A stretch of DNA of 64,000 nucleotides. Source: Chryseolinea lacunae (GTDB taxonomy: Bacteria > Bacteroidota > Bacteroidia > Cytophagales > Cyclobacteriaceae). The DNA lies in contig NZ_JAERRB010000004.1 in assembly GCF_016735595.1 (NCBI RefSeq), positions 62,001 through 126,000 on the forward strand. Direction: 5' to 3'. The translations under genes and the position numbers were made by a program. Below, in pieces: positions 25,397 through 35,402 of this stretch; the first letter of the stretch is position 1, and each line of letters opens with the position of its first letter. The notes beneath the pieces were generated by a model. That model was not told where the DNA came from, did no database searches, and saw only the letters and a list, made by a program, of their open reading frames with translations.

Positions 25397-26860
25397 TTAT
25401 CCAGGCGTGGATAAAGATACGACCTGGCGCTTAGGAATTTGAATAATAAATTTTGTTCCTACATTTTTTTCGGACTCCACGGCAATAGACCCTCCCAGCT
25501 TTTGCACGGCTTCTTTCACGATATACAACCCCAGGCCTGTGCCTTTGTTATTGTTTTGGGTAACAAAAAACATATCAAAAATCTTTTTCTGGTCTTCCGG
25601 CCGGATGCCCACACCGTTGTCTTCTATGCTGATGATGTTGTGGTCTTCGGTGGGATAGGTCTTCACCTTCAGGAAACAGCAATCTTTGGCCGCATCGCTG
25701 TATTTGATGGCGTTCGAAACGAGGTTGTTGAAGAGGATGCTGAGCCGCAGCGGATCCGAGAAAACCTTGTCGAGCGAATATTCGCGGTGCACATCGATGC
25801 GGTCGGCACCTTTCATGAACCGGTGCTGGTTCAGGGCGTTGTCGATCACCTCCACCAGGCTCACTTCCTGCATCTGCAAACTGACCCGTTTGTTTCGCGA
25901 AAAGTTGATGATGTCGTTGATGAAGTGGTCCTGTTTCTCGAGGCTCAGCTGCATGAGCTTCAGATATTCCTTCAGTTGCTCGGGATCGTCTTCTATCTGT
26001 GCAATTTCGATGAGGCCCTTCAGCGACATGAGCGGTGCGCGGATGTCGTGCGATGCGCTGTAAACAAAATTGTCGAGCTCGCGATTGGTGTTGGTCAGGT
26101 CAAGGTTTTTTAGTTCAAGTTCGGTTTGTGATTTCAGGATGCGGCCGATCATGGAAGCGGCATAGCCAAGGGCACACCCAAGTATGAGCAGGGTGAAGAA
26201 AATATTGGCGACAAAAAGATAATGATTGATGTCGCGCGCCGCCGCACCGAGCACACTGGAGAACGTGCGTTCTTTCAGGGTCAGTTCCGACGAGATGTCG
26301 TTGATGCGGCGAATGAGTTCGCGTTGATCGTTGCTGCTCCACTGGCCCGATGTGAGGCGATGGTGCGCTTCTTCGCCTAGGCGATATTCTTTCTCGATTG
26401 CCTGGTCGGCTTCTTTCCAGGCCTGGATGGCCTGGGCCATGAAGGAAACGTTTTTGAAATGGCGAAAGAGCCAGATGAGGTTGTCGATGTCGTCGGGGTG
26501 ATTGCGTCCGGCAAGAAAACCCTGGCGAATGACGTCGATGTCGCCGTTGTGAGTGAGTGCCACCCGGGCAAGACTGTCGCCAATAGGCACGCCCAGCTCT
26601 TCCTTGAATTTTGCCCAGTCGCTGTCATCATGCGTGTTCACATACGAGATGAGGTGACGTGCCGCGCCCTTTTCGCCTTTCGAATATTGTGATTCTCCGT
26701 TGGCATAGGCGCGAACAGACGATAGAATTTTTATGGTGAAATAGTTGGTGACGGTTAGCAACGCCAGAGACACAACAATGGTGACCAACAAAGCAAAGAA
26801 GTTGCGTTGGGTGAGTGCTACGAGTTTTTCACGGAGTAAAGCAAAACGGCGTACAATCAT
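25397..26860 (-). CDS. Membrane sensor histidine kinase
   Basis: 487 residues. Two transmembrane helices (about 21-46 and 213-238) enclose a helical periplasmic sensor of about 165 residues, which resembles four-helix-bundle sensors. HisKA follows with phospho-acceptor His271 in YSASHDIRAPLMSLKG, then HATPase_c with NNLVSNAIKYSD, EDNGVGI and GTGLGLYIVKEA. Its output is probably the stand-alone receiver encoded just downstream. Confidence 0.93.
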   Translation of the reverse strand: MIVRRFALLREKLVALTQRNFFALLVTIVVSLALLTVTNYFTIKILSSVRAYANGESQYSKGEKGAARHLISYVNTHDDSDWAKFKEELGVPIGDSLARVALTHNGDIDVIRQGFLAGRNHPDDIDNLIWLFRHFKNVSFMAQAIQAWKEADQAIEKEYRLGEEAHHRLTSGQWSSNDQRELIRRINDISSELTLKERTFSSVLGAAARDINHYLFVANIFFTLLILGCALGYAASMIGRILKSQTELELKNLDLTNTNRELDNFVYSASHDIRAPLMSLKGLIEIAQIEDDPEQLKEYLKLMQLSLEKQDHFINDIINFSRNKRVSLQMQEVSLVEVIDNALNQHRFMKGADRIDVHREYSLDKVFSDPLRLSILFNNLVSNAIKYSDAAKDCCFLKVKTYPTEDHNIISIEDNGVGIRPEDQKKIFDMFFVTQNNNKGTGLGLYIVKEAVQKLGGSIAVESEKNVGTKFIIQIPKRQVVSLSTPG

Positions 26861-26960
26861 GGCGGAGGATCTTAAAGCAACGGCAACTGGAAAATGTGTT
26901 TACTCTAAGGTACTCTAAAATCGGAACCGCCGCCAGCAAAAGCAGGGAAAGGATGGACGC

Positions 26961-27749
26961 TTATCGCAGCACGATTTCGTGGAATAAAATCCAGCACCCC
27001 ATAGCCAGCACAAACCAGCCAAAGGCCGTGCGCAGCTTTTCGCTCCGTACGTGCCGCGACAACCGGTTGCCGGCCAGCACACCCAACACCGCAAGACCGG
27101 TGAGCAGCAATAGAAAGGGCCAGTCCATAGCATAGTTCAACACGTCGCCCAAAAAGCCGGTGAGCGAGTTGATGGCGATGATAAAAAGAGAGGTGCCCAC
27201 GGCTGTCTTGAACGAAAGGCCGGTCAGTAGAACCAGGGCGGGAATGATGAGAAACCCACCGCCGGCGCCCACCAGCCCGGTGAGGAACCCGATGAGGGTG
27301 CCTTCCAGAATGACGAGGAACGTGCGGAATTTATCGCGATCGTTTTGGATTTCCTGGCGCCCGCGAATCATGGAAATGGAGGCCAGCACCATGAGCACGG
27401 CAAACATGCCCAGCAACAGAAATCGTTTGGTGATGACCACCGCGTCGCCCTGCCACAGCACATCGGATATGGCCGGCACAATCCACCGGCGTGTGCTGAA
27501 GATGGCGATGATGGAGGGGATGCCGAACAGAAATCCCGTTCGGATGTTGATGAGGTGATCTTTGTATTTGGGTATGGCTCCCACCAGGCTGGTGGCCCCG
27601 ACAATGAAAAGCGAATAGGCCGACGCCAGCACGGCATCGACGTGGAAAAGATAGACGAGAATCGGAATCGAAAGAATGGATCCACCTCCGCCCAAGAGGC
27701 CCAGCACAAGACCGATCAGAATCGCCGCCGCATACCCAACAATTTCCAT
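26961..27749 (-). CDS. TauE/SafE family sulfite/organosulfonate exporter
   Basis: 262 residues from the ATG at 27749, which starts directly with the first helix; six residues upstream add nothing. About eight helices form two repeats, each with the Gly-rich loop of the family (GLVLGLLGGGGSILSIPILV near the start, GFLTGLVGAGGGFLIIPALV in the second half). Members export sulfite, sulfoacetate and similar anions, but many have no assigned substrate. No sulfur-metabolism genes are adjacent. Confidence 0.88.
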   Translation of the reverse strand: MEIVGYAAAILIGLVLGLLGGGGSILSIPILVYLFHVDAVLASAYSLFIVGATSLVGAIPKYKDHLINIRTGFLFGIPSIIAIFSTRRWIVPAISDVLWQGDAVVITKRFLLLGMFAVLMVLASISMIRGRQEIQNDRDKFRTFLVILEGTLIGFLTGLVGAGGGFLIIPALVLLTGLSFKTAVGTSLFIIAINSLTGFLGDVLNYAMDWPFLLLLTGLAVLGVLAGNRLSRHVRSEKLRTAFGWFVLAMGCWILFHEIVLR

Positions 27750-27863
27750 GTATCCACAAGGCGACAACGCGTTTTGGTGGAAAGGTGTGTCGCCATCACA
27801 AAGGGACTATTTTTTGGGCGAAAATGAAATTAACCGACTATTTCCATAGAGTTTGAAACCAGC

Positions 27864-28547
27864 CTAGAGCCGGTTATACTCCACAATAAACACATCGGGA
27901 AACTTGGGACGAAGCTCTTCGCGGAACTGCTCGGCTTTTTCGCGCGACGAAAACTGGCCGAGAATGAGGCCGTAGTATTTCACGCCGTTGATGACCTTTA
28001 CCTGCACGGTCACTTCTTTTTTGTAGGAATTTTTGAGGTTGTCGGAAAGACGCATCAGGTTTACCAGTTCCTGGTAGGTTCCGATCTGCACACCAAAGCC
28101 TTTGGGTTCGAGCCGGGAGATTTTGAAGTCGTAGAATTCTTTTTCTTCCACCGACACCTGGTCGATGGGTTGGCCTGGGTCGCTCGTTTTGCCATCGCCA
28201 GGGTCAATCACTTCCAGCGATACGTCGGCGAGGCCTTTGTTGGTGAAGCCCAGCTGTTCGGCGGCGGCGCGCGACAGGTCGATGATGCGGCCCTCCACGT
28301 AGGGGCCGCGGTCGTTGATGGTTACTTCAACCGTTTGATTGTTGCCTAAATTGGTGATGCGCACCTTGGTGCCGAAGGGCAGGGTTTTGTGGGCACCCGT
28401 AAATTTGTTGCGCCGGTATTTTTCGCCGCTGGCCATGCGGGCGCCTTCAAATTTGTCGGCATAGAACGATGCTTTTCCGGTTTGAACCTGTGCGAAAGAA
28501 ACGGCGGCAAAAAAAAGCAACACGGTCGTAAAAAATATTCTCGTCAT
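27864..28547 (-). CDS. rlpA: RlpA-like septal ring lytic transglycosylase with SPOR domain
   Basis: 227 residues from the ATG at 28547, giving a signal peptide ending VSFAQ. The double-psi beta-barrel (about 25-115) contains ASFYADKFEGARMASGEKY and the catalytic-type Asp in VTINDRGPYVEGRIIDLSRA. The C-terminal SPOR domain (about 150-227; FGVQIGTYQELVNL, YYGLILGQFSSREKAEQF) binds denuded glycan strands at septa. Such enzymes cleave peptidoglycan lacking stem peptides during division. Confidence 0.92.
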   Translation of the reverse strand: MTRIFFTTVLLFFAAVSFAQVQTGKASFYADKFEGARMASGEKYRRNKFTGAHKTLPFGTKVRITNLGNNQTVEVTINDRGPYVEGRIIDLSRAAAEQLGFTNKGLADVSLEVIDPGDGKTSDPGQPIDQVSVEEKEFYDFKISRLEPKGFGVQIGTYQELVNLMRLSDNLKNSYKKEVTVQVKVINGVKYYGLILGQFSSREKAEQFREELRPKFPDVFIVEYNRL

Positions 28548-28680
28548 GCAAAAGGGGTTAAGCCGATTAAAAAATACGTTGACGGCCCCAATTTCGGCAT
28601 AAAATCCCGGGTGCAACGCAGCGTTAAAGAAATATTCCCGGCATTTGTGATTGCGGTGCAAATAAATGATCTGAACTCGT

Positions 28681-28688
28681 TACCTTTG
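28681..28688 (+). promoter_or_regulatory. -7 box of guaB
   Basis: TACCTTTG matches TAnnTTTG. Transcription would start near 28695, only a few bases before the first in-frame ATG (28700) but about 26 bases before the second (28721). This supports the second ATG as the true start. No convincing -33 element is seen. Confidence 0.55.
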
Positions 28689-28720
28689 CCCGGCAAATAA
28701 TGAATCGTAAATTATTTGCC

Positions 28721-30193
28721 ATGCCACTCGATACATCCAAATTCCTCTTTGAAGCACTGACTTACGACGACGTGCTCCTGGTTCCCGCCTACTCTGAAGT
28801 ACTTCCCCGCGACACAAACACTTCAAGCAAGCTAACCCCCAACATTTCGCTAAACATTCCCCTGGTATCGGCCGCCATGGACACCGTGACAGAAGCCGAA
28901 CTTGCCATTGCCATTGCCATGGAAGGCGGGCTGGGTTTCATCCACAAAAACATGAAGATCGAGCTGCAGGCCGAACAGGTCCGCAAAGTGAAACGCTCCC
29001 AAAGCGGTCTCATTCTCGATCCCGTAACCCTCGACATCCACTCGACCGTGCGCGATGCCGAAAACATCATGCGCGACTACAAGATCGGTGGCATTCCCAT
29101 TGTGGACAACGGCGGCAAGCTGGTGGGCATTATCACCAACCGCGATCTTCGTTTCCAGAAAGACATGAACGTGCCGGTGGAAAAGATCATGACCAAAGAC
29201 AACCTGATCACCGCGTCCGAAGGCATCACCCTCGAACAGGCCGAAGGCACCCTGAAGAAATATAAAATCGAAAAGCTGCCCATCGTGAACAAGAAGGGCA
29301 AGCTGATCGGCCTCATCACCTTTAAAGACATTCAGAAAAAGAAAAACAAACCCACGGCCTGCCAGGATAAATTTGGCAGACTTCGCGTGGGTGCAGCCGT
29401 GGGGGTAACACCCGATGTGCTCGACCGCATCGATGCCCTCAAGGCCGCCGGTGTGGACGTGATCAGCATCGACACGGCGCACGGTCACTCCAAAGGTGTG
29501 ATGGAAGCCGCCAAGCGTGTGAAGAAAAAATATCCCGAGCTCGAACTCATTGTCGGCAACATTGCCACCGGCGAAGCGGCCAAGGCGCTGGCCAAGGTTG
29601 GAGCAGACGCCGTGAAAGTGGGCGTCGGTCCCGGCAGCATTTGCACTACGCGCATCGTGGCCGGTGTAGGGTTGCCCCAATTGTCGGCCGTGTATGAAGC
29701 CGCCAAGGCGTTGAAAGGATCGAACGTGTGTGTGATTGCCGACGGCGGCATTCGCTTCTCGGGCGACATTGTGAAGGCCATTGCGGCCGGTGCCGACAGC
29801 GTGATGATTGGATCGTTGCTGGCCGGAACCGAAGAAGCACCGGGCGAAATGATTATCTACGAAGGACGCAAGTTCAAATCCTACCGCGGCATGGGCTCGC
29901 TCGAGGCCATGGAAGACGGTTCGAAAGACCGCTACTTCCAGGATGTGGAAGACGATGTGAAGAAGCTGGTGCCCGAAGGCATCTCGGGCCGCGTGCCCTA
30001 CAAAGGACTGGTGTCGGAAGTGCTCTATCAACTTACGGGCGGGCTACGCGCTGGTATGGGCTACTGCGGTGCCAAAAACATCGAGAAACTGAAGCTCGCG
30101 AAATTTGTGAAAATCACCGCTGCGGGCGTCACCGAAAGTCACCCTCACGACGTCAGCATCACGCGTGAAGCACCGAACTATAGCCGAAAGTAA
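28721..30193 (+). CDS. guaB: Inosine-5'-monophosphate dehydrogenase
   Basis: 490 residues from the ATG at 28721 ([20 protein letters not shown]), the usual family length and start; an ATG seven codons earlier is possible. It oxidises IMP to XMP with NAD+, the committed step of GMP synthesis. The barrel contains the catalytic Cys loop [20 protein letters not shown] and the phosphate site [14 protein letters not shown] pair is inserted at about 95-215 ([40 protein letters not shown]), and the flap RYFQDV region follows. Its own promoter and terminator make it monocistronic. Confidence 0.97.
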   Translation: MPLDTSKFLFEALTYDDVLLVPAYSEVLPRDTNTSSKLTPNISLNIPLVSAAMDTVTEAELAIAIAMEGGLGFIHKNMKIELQAEQVRKVKRSQSGLILDPVTLDIHSTVRDAENIMRDYKIGGIPIVDNGGKLVGIITNRDLRFQKDMNVPVEKIMTKDNLITASEGITLEQAEGTLKKYKIEKLPIVNKKGKLIGLITFKDIQKKKNKPTACQDKFGRLRVGAAVGVTPDVLDRIDALKAAGVDVISIDTAHGHSKGVMEAAKRVKKKYPELELIVGNIATGEAAKALAKVGADAVKVGVGPGSICTTRIVAGVGLPQLSAVYEAAKALKGSNVCVIADGGIRFSGDIVKAIAAGADSVMIGSLLAGTEEAPGEMIIYEGRKFKSYRGMGSLEAMEDGSKDRYFQDVEDDVKKLVPEGISGRVPYKGLVSEVLYQLTGGLRAGMGYCGAKNIEKLKLAKFVKITAAGVTESHPHDVSITREAPNYSRK

Positions 30194-30212
30194 GCGCTGA
30201 ACTGAGCATAGA

Positions 30213-30250
30213 AAGAAGGCCACCCGTTTGGGTGGCCTTCTTCATTTTTA
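30213..30250 (+). terminator. Terminator after guaB
   Basis: AAGAAGGCCACCC (30213-30225) pairs perfectly with GGGTGGCCTTCTT (30230-30242) around GTTT, followed by CATTTTTA. It also lies just past the end of the convergent T9SS gene and may serve both strands. Confidence 0.85.
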
Positions 30251-30264
30251 TGAAAATGATTCTC

Positions 30265-33024
30265 TTACCGGATCACCATCTTTTGCACGCGCACGTCAAG
30301 ACCGCTGCTGATGCGCACCAGATAGATGCCGGGCGAAAGCTCGCCACCCGCGTTCAAAGAAAGCGGCGCGTTGGTTTCGATTTTGAAATTCTGAAGCGAA
30401 TAAATTTCCCGCCCCTGGTCGGTGTATATGCGCACGAAAAGCTCGCGCCCGGTTTCCATGCCTTTGAGATCTACAAACACTTCGCCCGAAGAGGGCACAG
30501 GATAGAGGCTGAAAAATTCGCGCTCCGCCATTTTTAGATTCACGGTGGCCACGGCGAAATAGGTTTCCTTTCCATCGATGTCGGTTTGTTTGAGGCGGTA
30601 GTAGGAACGACCGGCATACGGTTCGTTATCCCACAGACTGTAGCGCGACGCTACGGAGGTTGTGCCTTTGCCGTCAACAGTGCCCACGGTGTAGAATGAT
30701 TTTGCATCGCGCGAACGTTCGATGGTGAAGAAAGCATTGTCGGTTTCCGTCGCGGTTTCCCAGGTGAGGTATACCTGATGACCTTCGCCAGCGGCTTTAA
30801 AGAACAGGAGAGAAACGGGCAGTGGAGAGTCGGTGGGATCGCCCGAGCCGATGTGAAAGCTGTTGTTGAGATTGGCTAGCGTCACACCCGTGCGCGTAAC
30901 CTGCGGGTTGGCCGTGGTGCCGCCGTTGGCACCGGCTGTGCCCACGGCACTTGTTTGCAGAATGAGCCGAAGGTCGGACAGGTTGTTGATGACGCCAAAC
31001 CCTGTGCCGCCACCCATGAGGCTGAACACGCCACCCGCAACATCGGTGGTGCTCACGTTCCATTGGGCTTCGTGACGCAGCAGCACTTCATAGGCGCCAT
31101 CCATGAACGACGGCACGATGTAGTTGGTGTAGGGCGAATCGGTATAGGTCAGGGTGATGGTGCCCCCAGTGGTAGGTGCCGACGTGGTCTGGATGTTGAA
31201 GGGCCTGGTGTTGGTGGCGCTGCCCATGGGAAAAAGACCGTTGAAGGCCCCCGCGGGACATTGGCGTGTGAACGTGCCGTTGTAGAGCCAGCCCGACGTG
31301 CGCGACAAAGAGCCAAAGAACACCGGCGAGATGCCCAGCGAAAGCGTGTAGGTGTTCAGGTCTGTGTTTCCTTTTGTGATGGTGATCAGGTTGTCGACCG
31401 TCACGTTTGTGTTCAGGACAAATTGGGGAGACGTGGTGTTGGAGTTGTTCAGTTCGAGGTTGAAGAAGTTTGTGCCCAGCGCGCTGCCCGTGTTGATGAT
31501 ACGTTGTTGTGTGGTGCCCACAAACCTGACCGAGCGCGATTCCTGCTCGAACGGGTCGGGCGCCGTGCTGTAGTTGATCCAGTCGCCGCCCAGGCTCAGG
31601 TCGCTGCCATCGCTCTTCAGCACGGCCGCGTCAGTGATGGTGACACTGCCATGCACCAGAAAATTGCTTGAGAGCGACTTGATGCCGCTATTGGATACCT
31701 GCAGATTATAATATTCGCCACCCGTGGTGTTGAAAATGGTTTGATCGGCCGAGCCGTTATAGTTCACGGTGTTGCCTGTCTGGTCTGCCTGCAACGTGAT
31801 GATGTTTGACGAACCTCCGGCATAGTTCAACACGCTGTTGGCCCCCTGCACAAACGTACCGGTGCCGGTGAGCGACTCGGGCGCGCTGTTGGAAATGGTG
31901 ACGATGCCGTTGTTGGTCAGAATTTTCTGATAGGCAACGGTCACGGTATTGGAAAAGATGAGCGCTGAGGTTCCGTCGATCGACTGGTCGCGTGTGTTGA
32001 ATGAAGCACCGCCGGCCGAAAAATTGCCGTCGTTGGTGATGCCATCTTCGAAGATCATGTTGGCTTCGGCCGTCACCGACGTGGTGTTCCAGTTGCCGGT
32101 GGCCGCCACGGTCACCTTGCCGTTGAAGTTGTCGATGCCGCTGTTTTGCACATCGATGAAATTGCCGTTGATGGTGGTGGTGCCCTGAATGTCCATGTTG
32201 CCTTCGGTAGGCGAATTGAGCACCAGTGTGCCGTCAACCACCAGGTTGCGTGTCACCAGCAGCACACCGGCGGGGTCGGACCCTGAAAAGGTGATGCTGC
32301 CCTGCACAATGAGGTCGCGGCCGATCGTGGACACGTCGTTGGCCACCACCACGGCCGAGGTGCCGGCAATGGTGAGGTCGCCCGGCGAATTGAGACCGCT
32401 GTTCACGTTGGTGAGGCTGTTGGCCGTGAGTGTGCGGCCTGCCGCGAGGCGTATACCCCCGGCGTTGAACGTGCTGCCGTTGGTGAGGCCGCCGTTGAAG
32501 ATCATTTTGTTTTGGGTGGTGATGGCCGTGGTGTTCCAGGCCCCGGCGTTGGTCACCATGCCGGTGAAGATGGTGTTGCCCGTGGTAGACGATTGGAAGA
32601 AGCCATTCACCTGGGTGTCGCCATTCACAATGAGGTTGCCCGTGTTGGAGAACAAAAAGTTTGCGCCGGTGCTGATGGTGAGGTCGCCCACCACCATGAG
32701 CGATGCCGCGGCGCTGGTGGCAAAACTGCCGGAAGAACCGCCGCCCACCACCAGGTTATTCACATTCAGGGGAGGCGTTACATCCAAAAGCAGATCGTGA
32801 TTGTTGCGGATGGTCACGGTTTCGGGTGTGTCGAACTGACCGGGATAGCCCAGTGCGCCGGGCGTGGCCCAGATGGCGCCGTCGAAGCGTTCCCAGTTTG
32901 TGGTAATCGACCAGTCACCGTCTGCAATGGAGCGATAGTCGCCTGAAGTTTGTGCGAAAGAAAAGGTAACAGAAAGAAATACGCACAGGGCCAGGCCTAC
33001 TCCCTGATAAACGGAATGACGCAT
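30265..33024 (-). CDS. Large secreted repeat protein with T9SS type A sorting domain
   Basis: 919 residues from the ATG at 33024, with a signal peptide ending TFSFAQ. The long middle part is beta-rich, low in charge and full of Asn, Gly, Thr and Ser. Similar blocks recur, for example AWNTTAITTQNKMIFNGGLT and NWNTTSVTAEANMIFEDGIT, suggesting a beta-helix. A fibronectin-like region (about 745-835; VYLTWETATETDNAFFTIER) precedes a C-terminal T9SS type A signal (FFSLYPVPSSGEVFVDL ... GIYLVRI). It should be secreted through the type IX system and attached to, or released from, the surface. No catalytic motif is seen. Confidence 0.88.
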   Translation of the reverse strand: MRHSVYQGVGLALCVFLSVTFSFAQTSGDYRSIADGDWSITTNWERFDGAIWATPGALGYPGQFDTPETVTIRNNHDLLLDVTPPLNVNNLVVGGGSSGSFATSAAASLMVVGDLTISTGANFLFSNTGNLIVNGDTQVNGFFQSSTTGNTIFTGMVTNAGAWNTTAITTQNKMIFNGGLTNGSTFNAGGIRLAAGRTLTANSLTNVNSGLNSPGDLTIAGTSAVVVANDVSTIGRDLIVQGSITFSGSDPAGVLLVTRNLVVDGTLVLNSPTEGNMDIQGTTTINGNFIDVQNSGIDNFNGKVTVAATGNWNTTSVTAEANMIFEDGITNDGNFSAGGASFNTRDQSIDGTSALIFSNTVTVAYQKILTNNGIVTISNSAPESLTGTGTFVQGANSVLNYAGGSSNIITLQADQTGNTVNYNGSADQTIFNTTGGEYYNLQVSNSGIKSLSSNFLVHGSVTITDAAVLKSDGSDLSLGGDWINYSTAPDPFEQESRSVRFVGTTQQRIINTGSALGTNFFNLELNNSNTTSPQFVLNTNVTVDNLITITKGNTDLNTYTLSLGISPVFFGSLSRTSGWLYNGTFTRQCPAGAFNGLFPMGSATNTRPFNIQTTSAPTTGGTITLTYTDSPYTNYIVPSFMDGAYEVLLRHEAQWNVSTTDVAGGVFSLMGGGTGFGVINNLSDLRLILQTSAVGTAGANGGTTANPQVTRTGVTLANLNNSFHIGSGDPTDSPLPVSLLFFKAAGEGHQVYLTWETATETDNAFFTIERSRDAKSFYTVGTVDGKGTTSVASRYSLWDNEPYAGRSYYRLKQTDIDGKETYFAVATVNLKMAEREFFSLYPVPSSGEVFVDLKGMETGRELFVRIYTDQGREIYSLQNFKIETNAPLSLNAGGELSPGIYLVRISSGLDVRVQKMVIR

Positions 33025-33066
33025 AATATTTGAATCGGATAGGGTTCTCGTTCGAAAAACAGTGAT

Positions 33067-33074
33067 CAAAGATA
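33067..33074 (-). promoter_or_regulatory. -7 box of the T9SS repeat protein gene
   Basis: CAAAGATA on the plus strand reads TATCTTTG on the minus strand, a perfect TAnnTTTG. Transcription would begin near 33060, about 36 bases ahead of the start at 33024. Confidence 0.5.
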
Positions 33075-33211
33075 GTTTTACAGGAGATCGTTATGTAAGA
33101 TTCATGCAAAAAAAATGGCGAAAAGCAAGAATTCTGGATTGGTGCATTCAAGGTTTACCCTAAATTTCAAGGTTAATCCATAGTTTCTCACTTTATTCCT
33201 ATAATTGTAGG

Positions 33212-33234
33212 CCAATCTCAGGATTGGTTTTTTT
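33212..33234 (+). promoter_or_regulatory. Terminator-like leader hairpin before the RsbU gene
   Basis: CCAATC (33212-33217) and GATTGG (33222-33227) flank a four-base loop, followed by seven T residues. No plus-strand gene lies upstream that would need a terminator. A near-consensus -7 (TATAATTG, 33200-33207) would start transcription close to the first base of the stem. It may be an attenuator or a transcript 5'-end stabiliser, or only the edge of the divergent promoter region. Confidence 0.4.
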
Positions 33235-33252
33235 GTTAAAATCCGGCAGTCT

Positions 33253-35325
33253 GTGCGTTCAAAAGCTATCACCAGGTTATTGTTTACGGTGGGTGTGATT
33301 ACCTGGCTGGCCTTGGTGTTTACAGACATTTCTATCCTGTTCAGCTCGCTCAGCAACATAAAACCCGAGGTGCCCGTGTGGCTTCCCGGGGTGATCCTCA
33401 ACCTTTTCATCCTTTCGCTTTTCTATTATTATAAGCTGAAAATTGAGCGCGACGAGGTGCTGAACTTTGTTGACCTGCTGTGGCGTGTGTTTGCCACCGG
33501 GTTGATCTCGACCGTGATTTCGCTGGCCCTGCGCCTGGTAGAACACCTGCTGGGCAGTCCCAAAATAGATTCGCACTCGGCGTTCAACGTGGTCTTTAAC
33601 GACCTTGTCTACCTCATCAACCTCGGGCTCATGATCGGCTTCCTCATGATGGCCTTCAGTGCCTGGAAGCGACTCATCCTCTATCAAAAATCAAAATGGC
33701 TGTTGCGCCTGTGGGCCTTTTTTGAAGTGGGCCTGCTGGTGACATTGGTCTACAACAGCTTCCGAGTGCCGCAGGTGGAATGGCTCTTTGGCGCCTTGCT
33801 TGGGATTTTTGTGGTGGTAGGTCTTGTGCTGTCGGGCAACATGAAGTGGGTGGCCTTCCTCAACTTCAAACAGAAGTGGACAAGCTTGCTCTTATTGCTG
33901 CTCACCATTTTCTACCTGCTCTACATTTTCTTCACCAACAGCACGCTTTCACAAGGCATCGGCGAAGTTTCGACGTTCTATACCGACTATCACCAGCACG
34001 TGTTCATCATGTCGCTCATTGTGTTTGTGACGGTCTATAGCATCTTCTCGTTCCTGGTGATTTTGTTCAACCTGCCCACCACGTCGGTGTTCGAGCAAAA
34101 GCTGGAAGAGGTGGTGAACTTTCAACGCATCAGCCAGTCCATTCAAACCGAACAAAGCGAAGAGAGTGTCTACAACATCTTGCTGGAAACTTCGGTAAGC
34201 TCGGTGTTTGCCGACGCGGCATGGCTGGAAATCAACAGCAACGCGCATGAACACAAACTCTTCACCTATAAGATAACCGACAAGGAATCGTACGACATCA
34301 TTCATCACCTGAACTCGCACAACATCAAAGGCGTGTTTGATCAGGGAAGCGAAAAAACAAAAAATCTGTCAAAACACCTGGCCACGCTGAAGGGTTCACG
34401 GTTCCGTTCGATCCTGGCATTTCCCATTTATGTAAAAGGCGATAACATTGGCACGCTGGCCTTGTTAAAAGAGCTTCCCGAGGGGTTCAACAAGGAGATG
34501 ACCAAGATCGTGTCGACGTTTTCGAATCAGGCGGGAATTTCTATCGAGAATTTCCGGTTGATGGAGGAAGCGCTTCAAAACGAGCGCTACAAAGAAGAAC
34601 TGAAGATTGCCAAGATGGTGCAGAAGAGCTTGCTGCCCACCTTGCTGGAACAAGACCCCGACTTTGACGTGGCTGCGTTTTCGGAGTCGGCCGATGAAGT
34701 GGGCGGTGACTATTACGACACCCTCCGCATCAACGACCACCTGGTGTCCATCATCATTGCCGACGTTTCGGGGAAGGGCACCACGGCCGCGTTCCACATG
34801 TCGCAAATGAAAGGGATCTTTCACAGCCTGGCACAACGCGACATTGCGCCCGACGAATTTATGGTGCAGGCCAACCAGGCGTTGGTCTACTGTCTCGAAC
34901 GTGGCTCGTTTATTTCGGCCACCTATTTCATTATCAATACCCAAACCAAGAAGATCCGCTATGCCCGCGCCGGCCATTGCCCGGTGTTGTATTATCATGC
35001 CGACCGCCAACTGACGGAGTACTTTAAAGACAAGGGCGTGGCCCTGGGCATGGTGCGCAACAAGAGCTACGCCAGCTTCATTCAGGCCAACGAGTTTGCG
35101 TATAAGCCGGGCGATATCATGGTGCTCTATACCGACGGTGTGACGGAAGCCAAAGATGGCAAAGGCGAGGAGTTTGGCTATGAACGCCTGTTGGCCATGG
35201 TTTGCGAGATCAAAGACCTGGCGCCGGCGCAGATCCAGGACTATATGATTCACAAGCTGTATGAATTTTCGGGCACCGAAAATATTGATGACGACTACAC
35301 GACCATGATTGTAAAATTTAAATAA
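33253..35325 (+). CDS. Membrane SpoIIE/RsbU-type PP2C phosphatase
   Basis: 690 residues, GTG start. About seven transmembrane helices occupy residues 1-275. A GAF-like domain (about 290-440; LLETSVSSVFADAAWLEI, FRSILAFPIYVKGDNIGTLA) and a short coiled coil follow. The SpoIIE phosphatase domain (about 460-690) shows VGGDYYDTLRI, ADVSGKGTTAAFHMSQMKG, ARAGHCPVLYY, VLYTDGVTEAKD and DDDYTTMIV, the metal-binding acidic residues of PP2C. It should dephosphorylate the STAS antagonist encoded next and so switch the partner system in response to a membrane or small-molecule signal. Confidence 0.93.
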   Translation: MRSKAITRLLFTVGVITWLALVFTDISILFSSLSNIKPEVPVWLPGVILNLFILSLFYYYKLKIERDEVLNFVDLLWRVFATGLISTVISLALRLVEHLLGSPKIDSHSAFNVVFNDLVYLINLGLMIGFLMMAFSAWKRLILYQKSKWLLRLWAFFEVGLLVTLVYNSFRVPQVEWLFGALLGIFVVVGLVLSGNMKWVAFLNFKQKWTSLLLLLLTIFYLLYIFFTNSTLSQGIGEVSTFYTDYHQHVFIMSLIVFVTVYSIFSFLVILFNLPTTSVFEQKLEEVVNFQRISQSIQTEQSEESVYNILLETSVSSVFADAAWLEINSNAHEHKLFTYKITDKESYDIIHHLNSHNIKGVFDQGSEKTKNLSKHLATLKGSRFRSILAFPIYVKGDNIGTLALLKELPEGFNKEMTKIVSTFSNQAGISIENFRLMEEALQNERYKEELKIAKMVQKSLLPTLLEQDPDFDVAAFSESADEVGGDYYDTLRINDHLVSIIIADVSGKGTTAAFHMSQMKGIFHSLAQRDIAPDEFMVQANQALVYCLERGSFISATYFIINTQTKKIRYARAGHCPVLYYHADRQLTEYFKDKGVALGMVRNKSYASFIQANEFAYKPGDIMVLYTDGVTEAKDGKGEEFGYERLLAMVCEIKDLAPAQIQDYMIHKLYEFSGTENIDDDYTTMIVKFK

Positions 35326-35402
35326 ATAAAAAGTTCCCGTTTCACTTGAAATAGGGCTTTGCATGGAACTCAACATAAAATATTAAACCACGTTAAAAAC
35401 TT

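Noticed and set aside
30955-32946. Several plus-strand open frames of 140-240 codons inside the T9SS gene
   Set aside because: Val/Pro/Arg-rich shadows of the repeated Asn-Thr coding sequence; the minus-strand gene has signal peptide and sorting domain.
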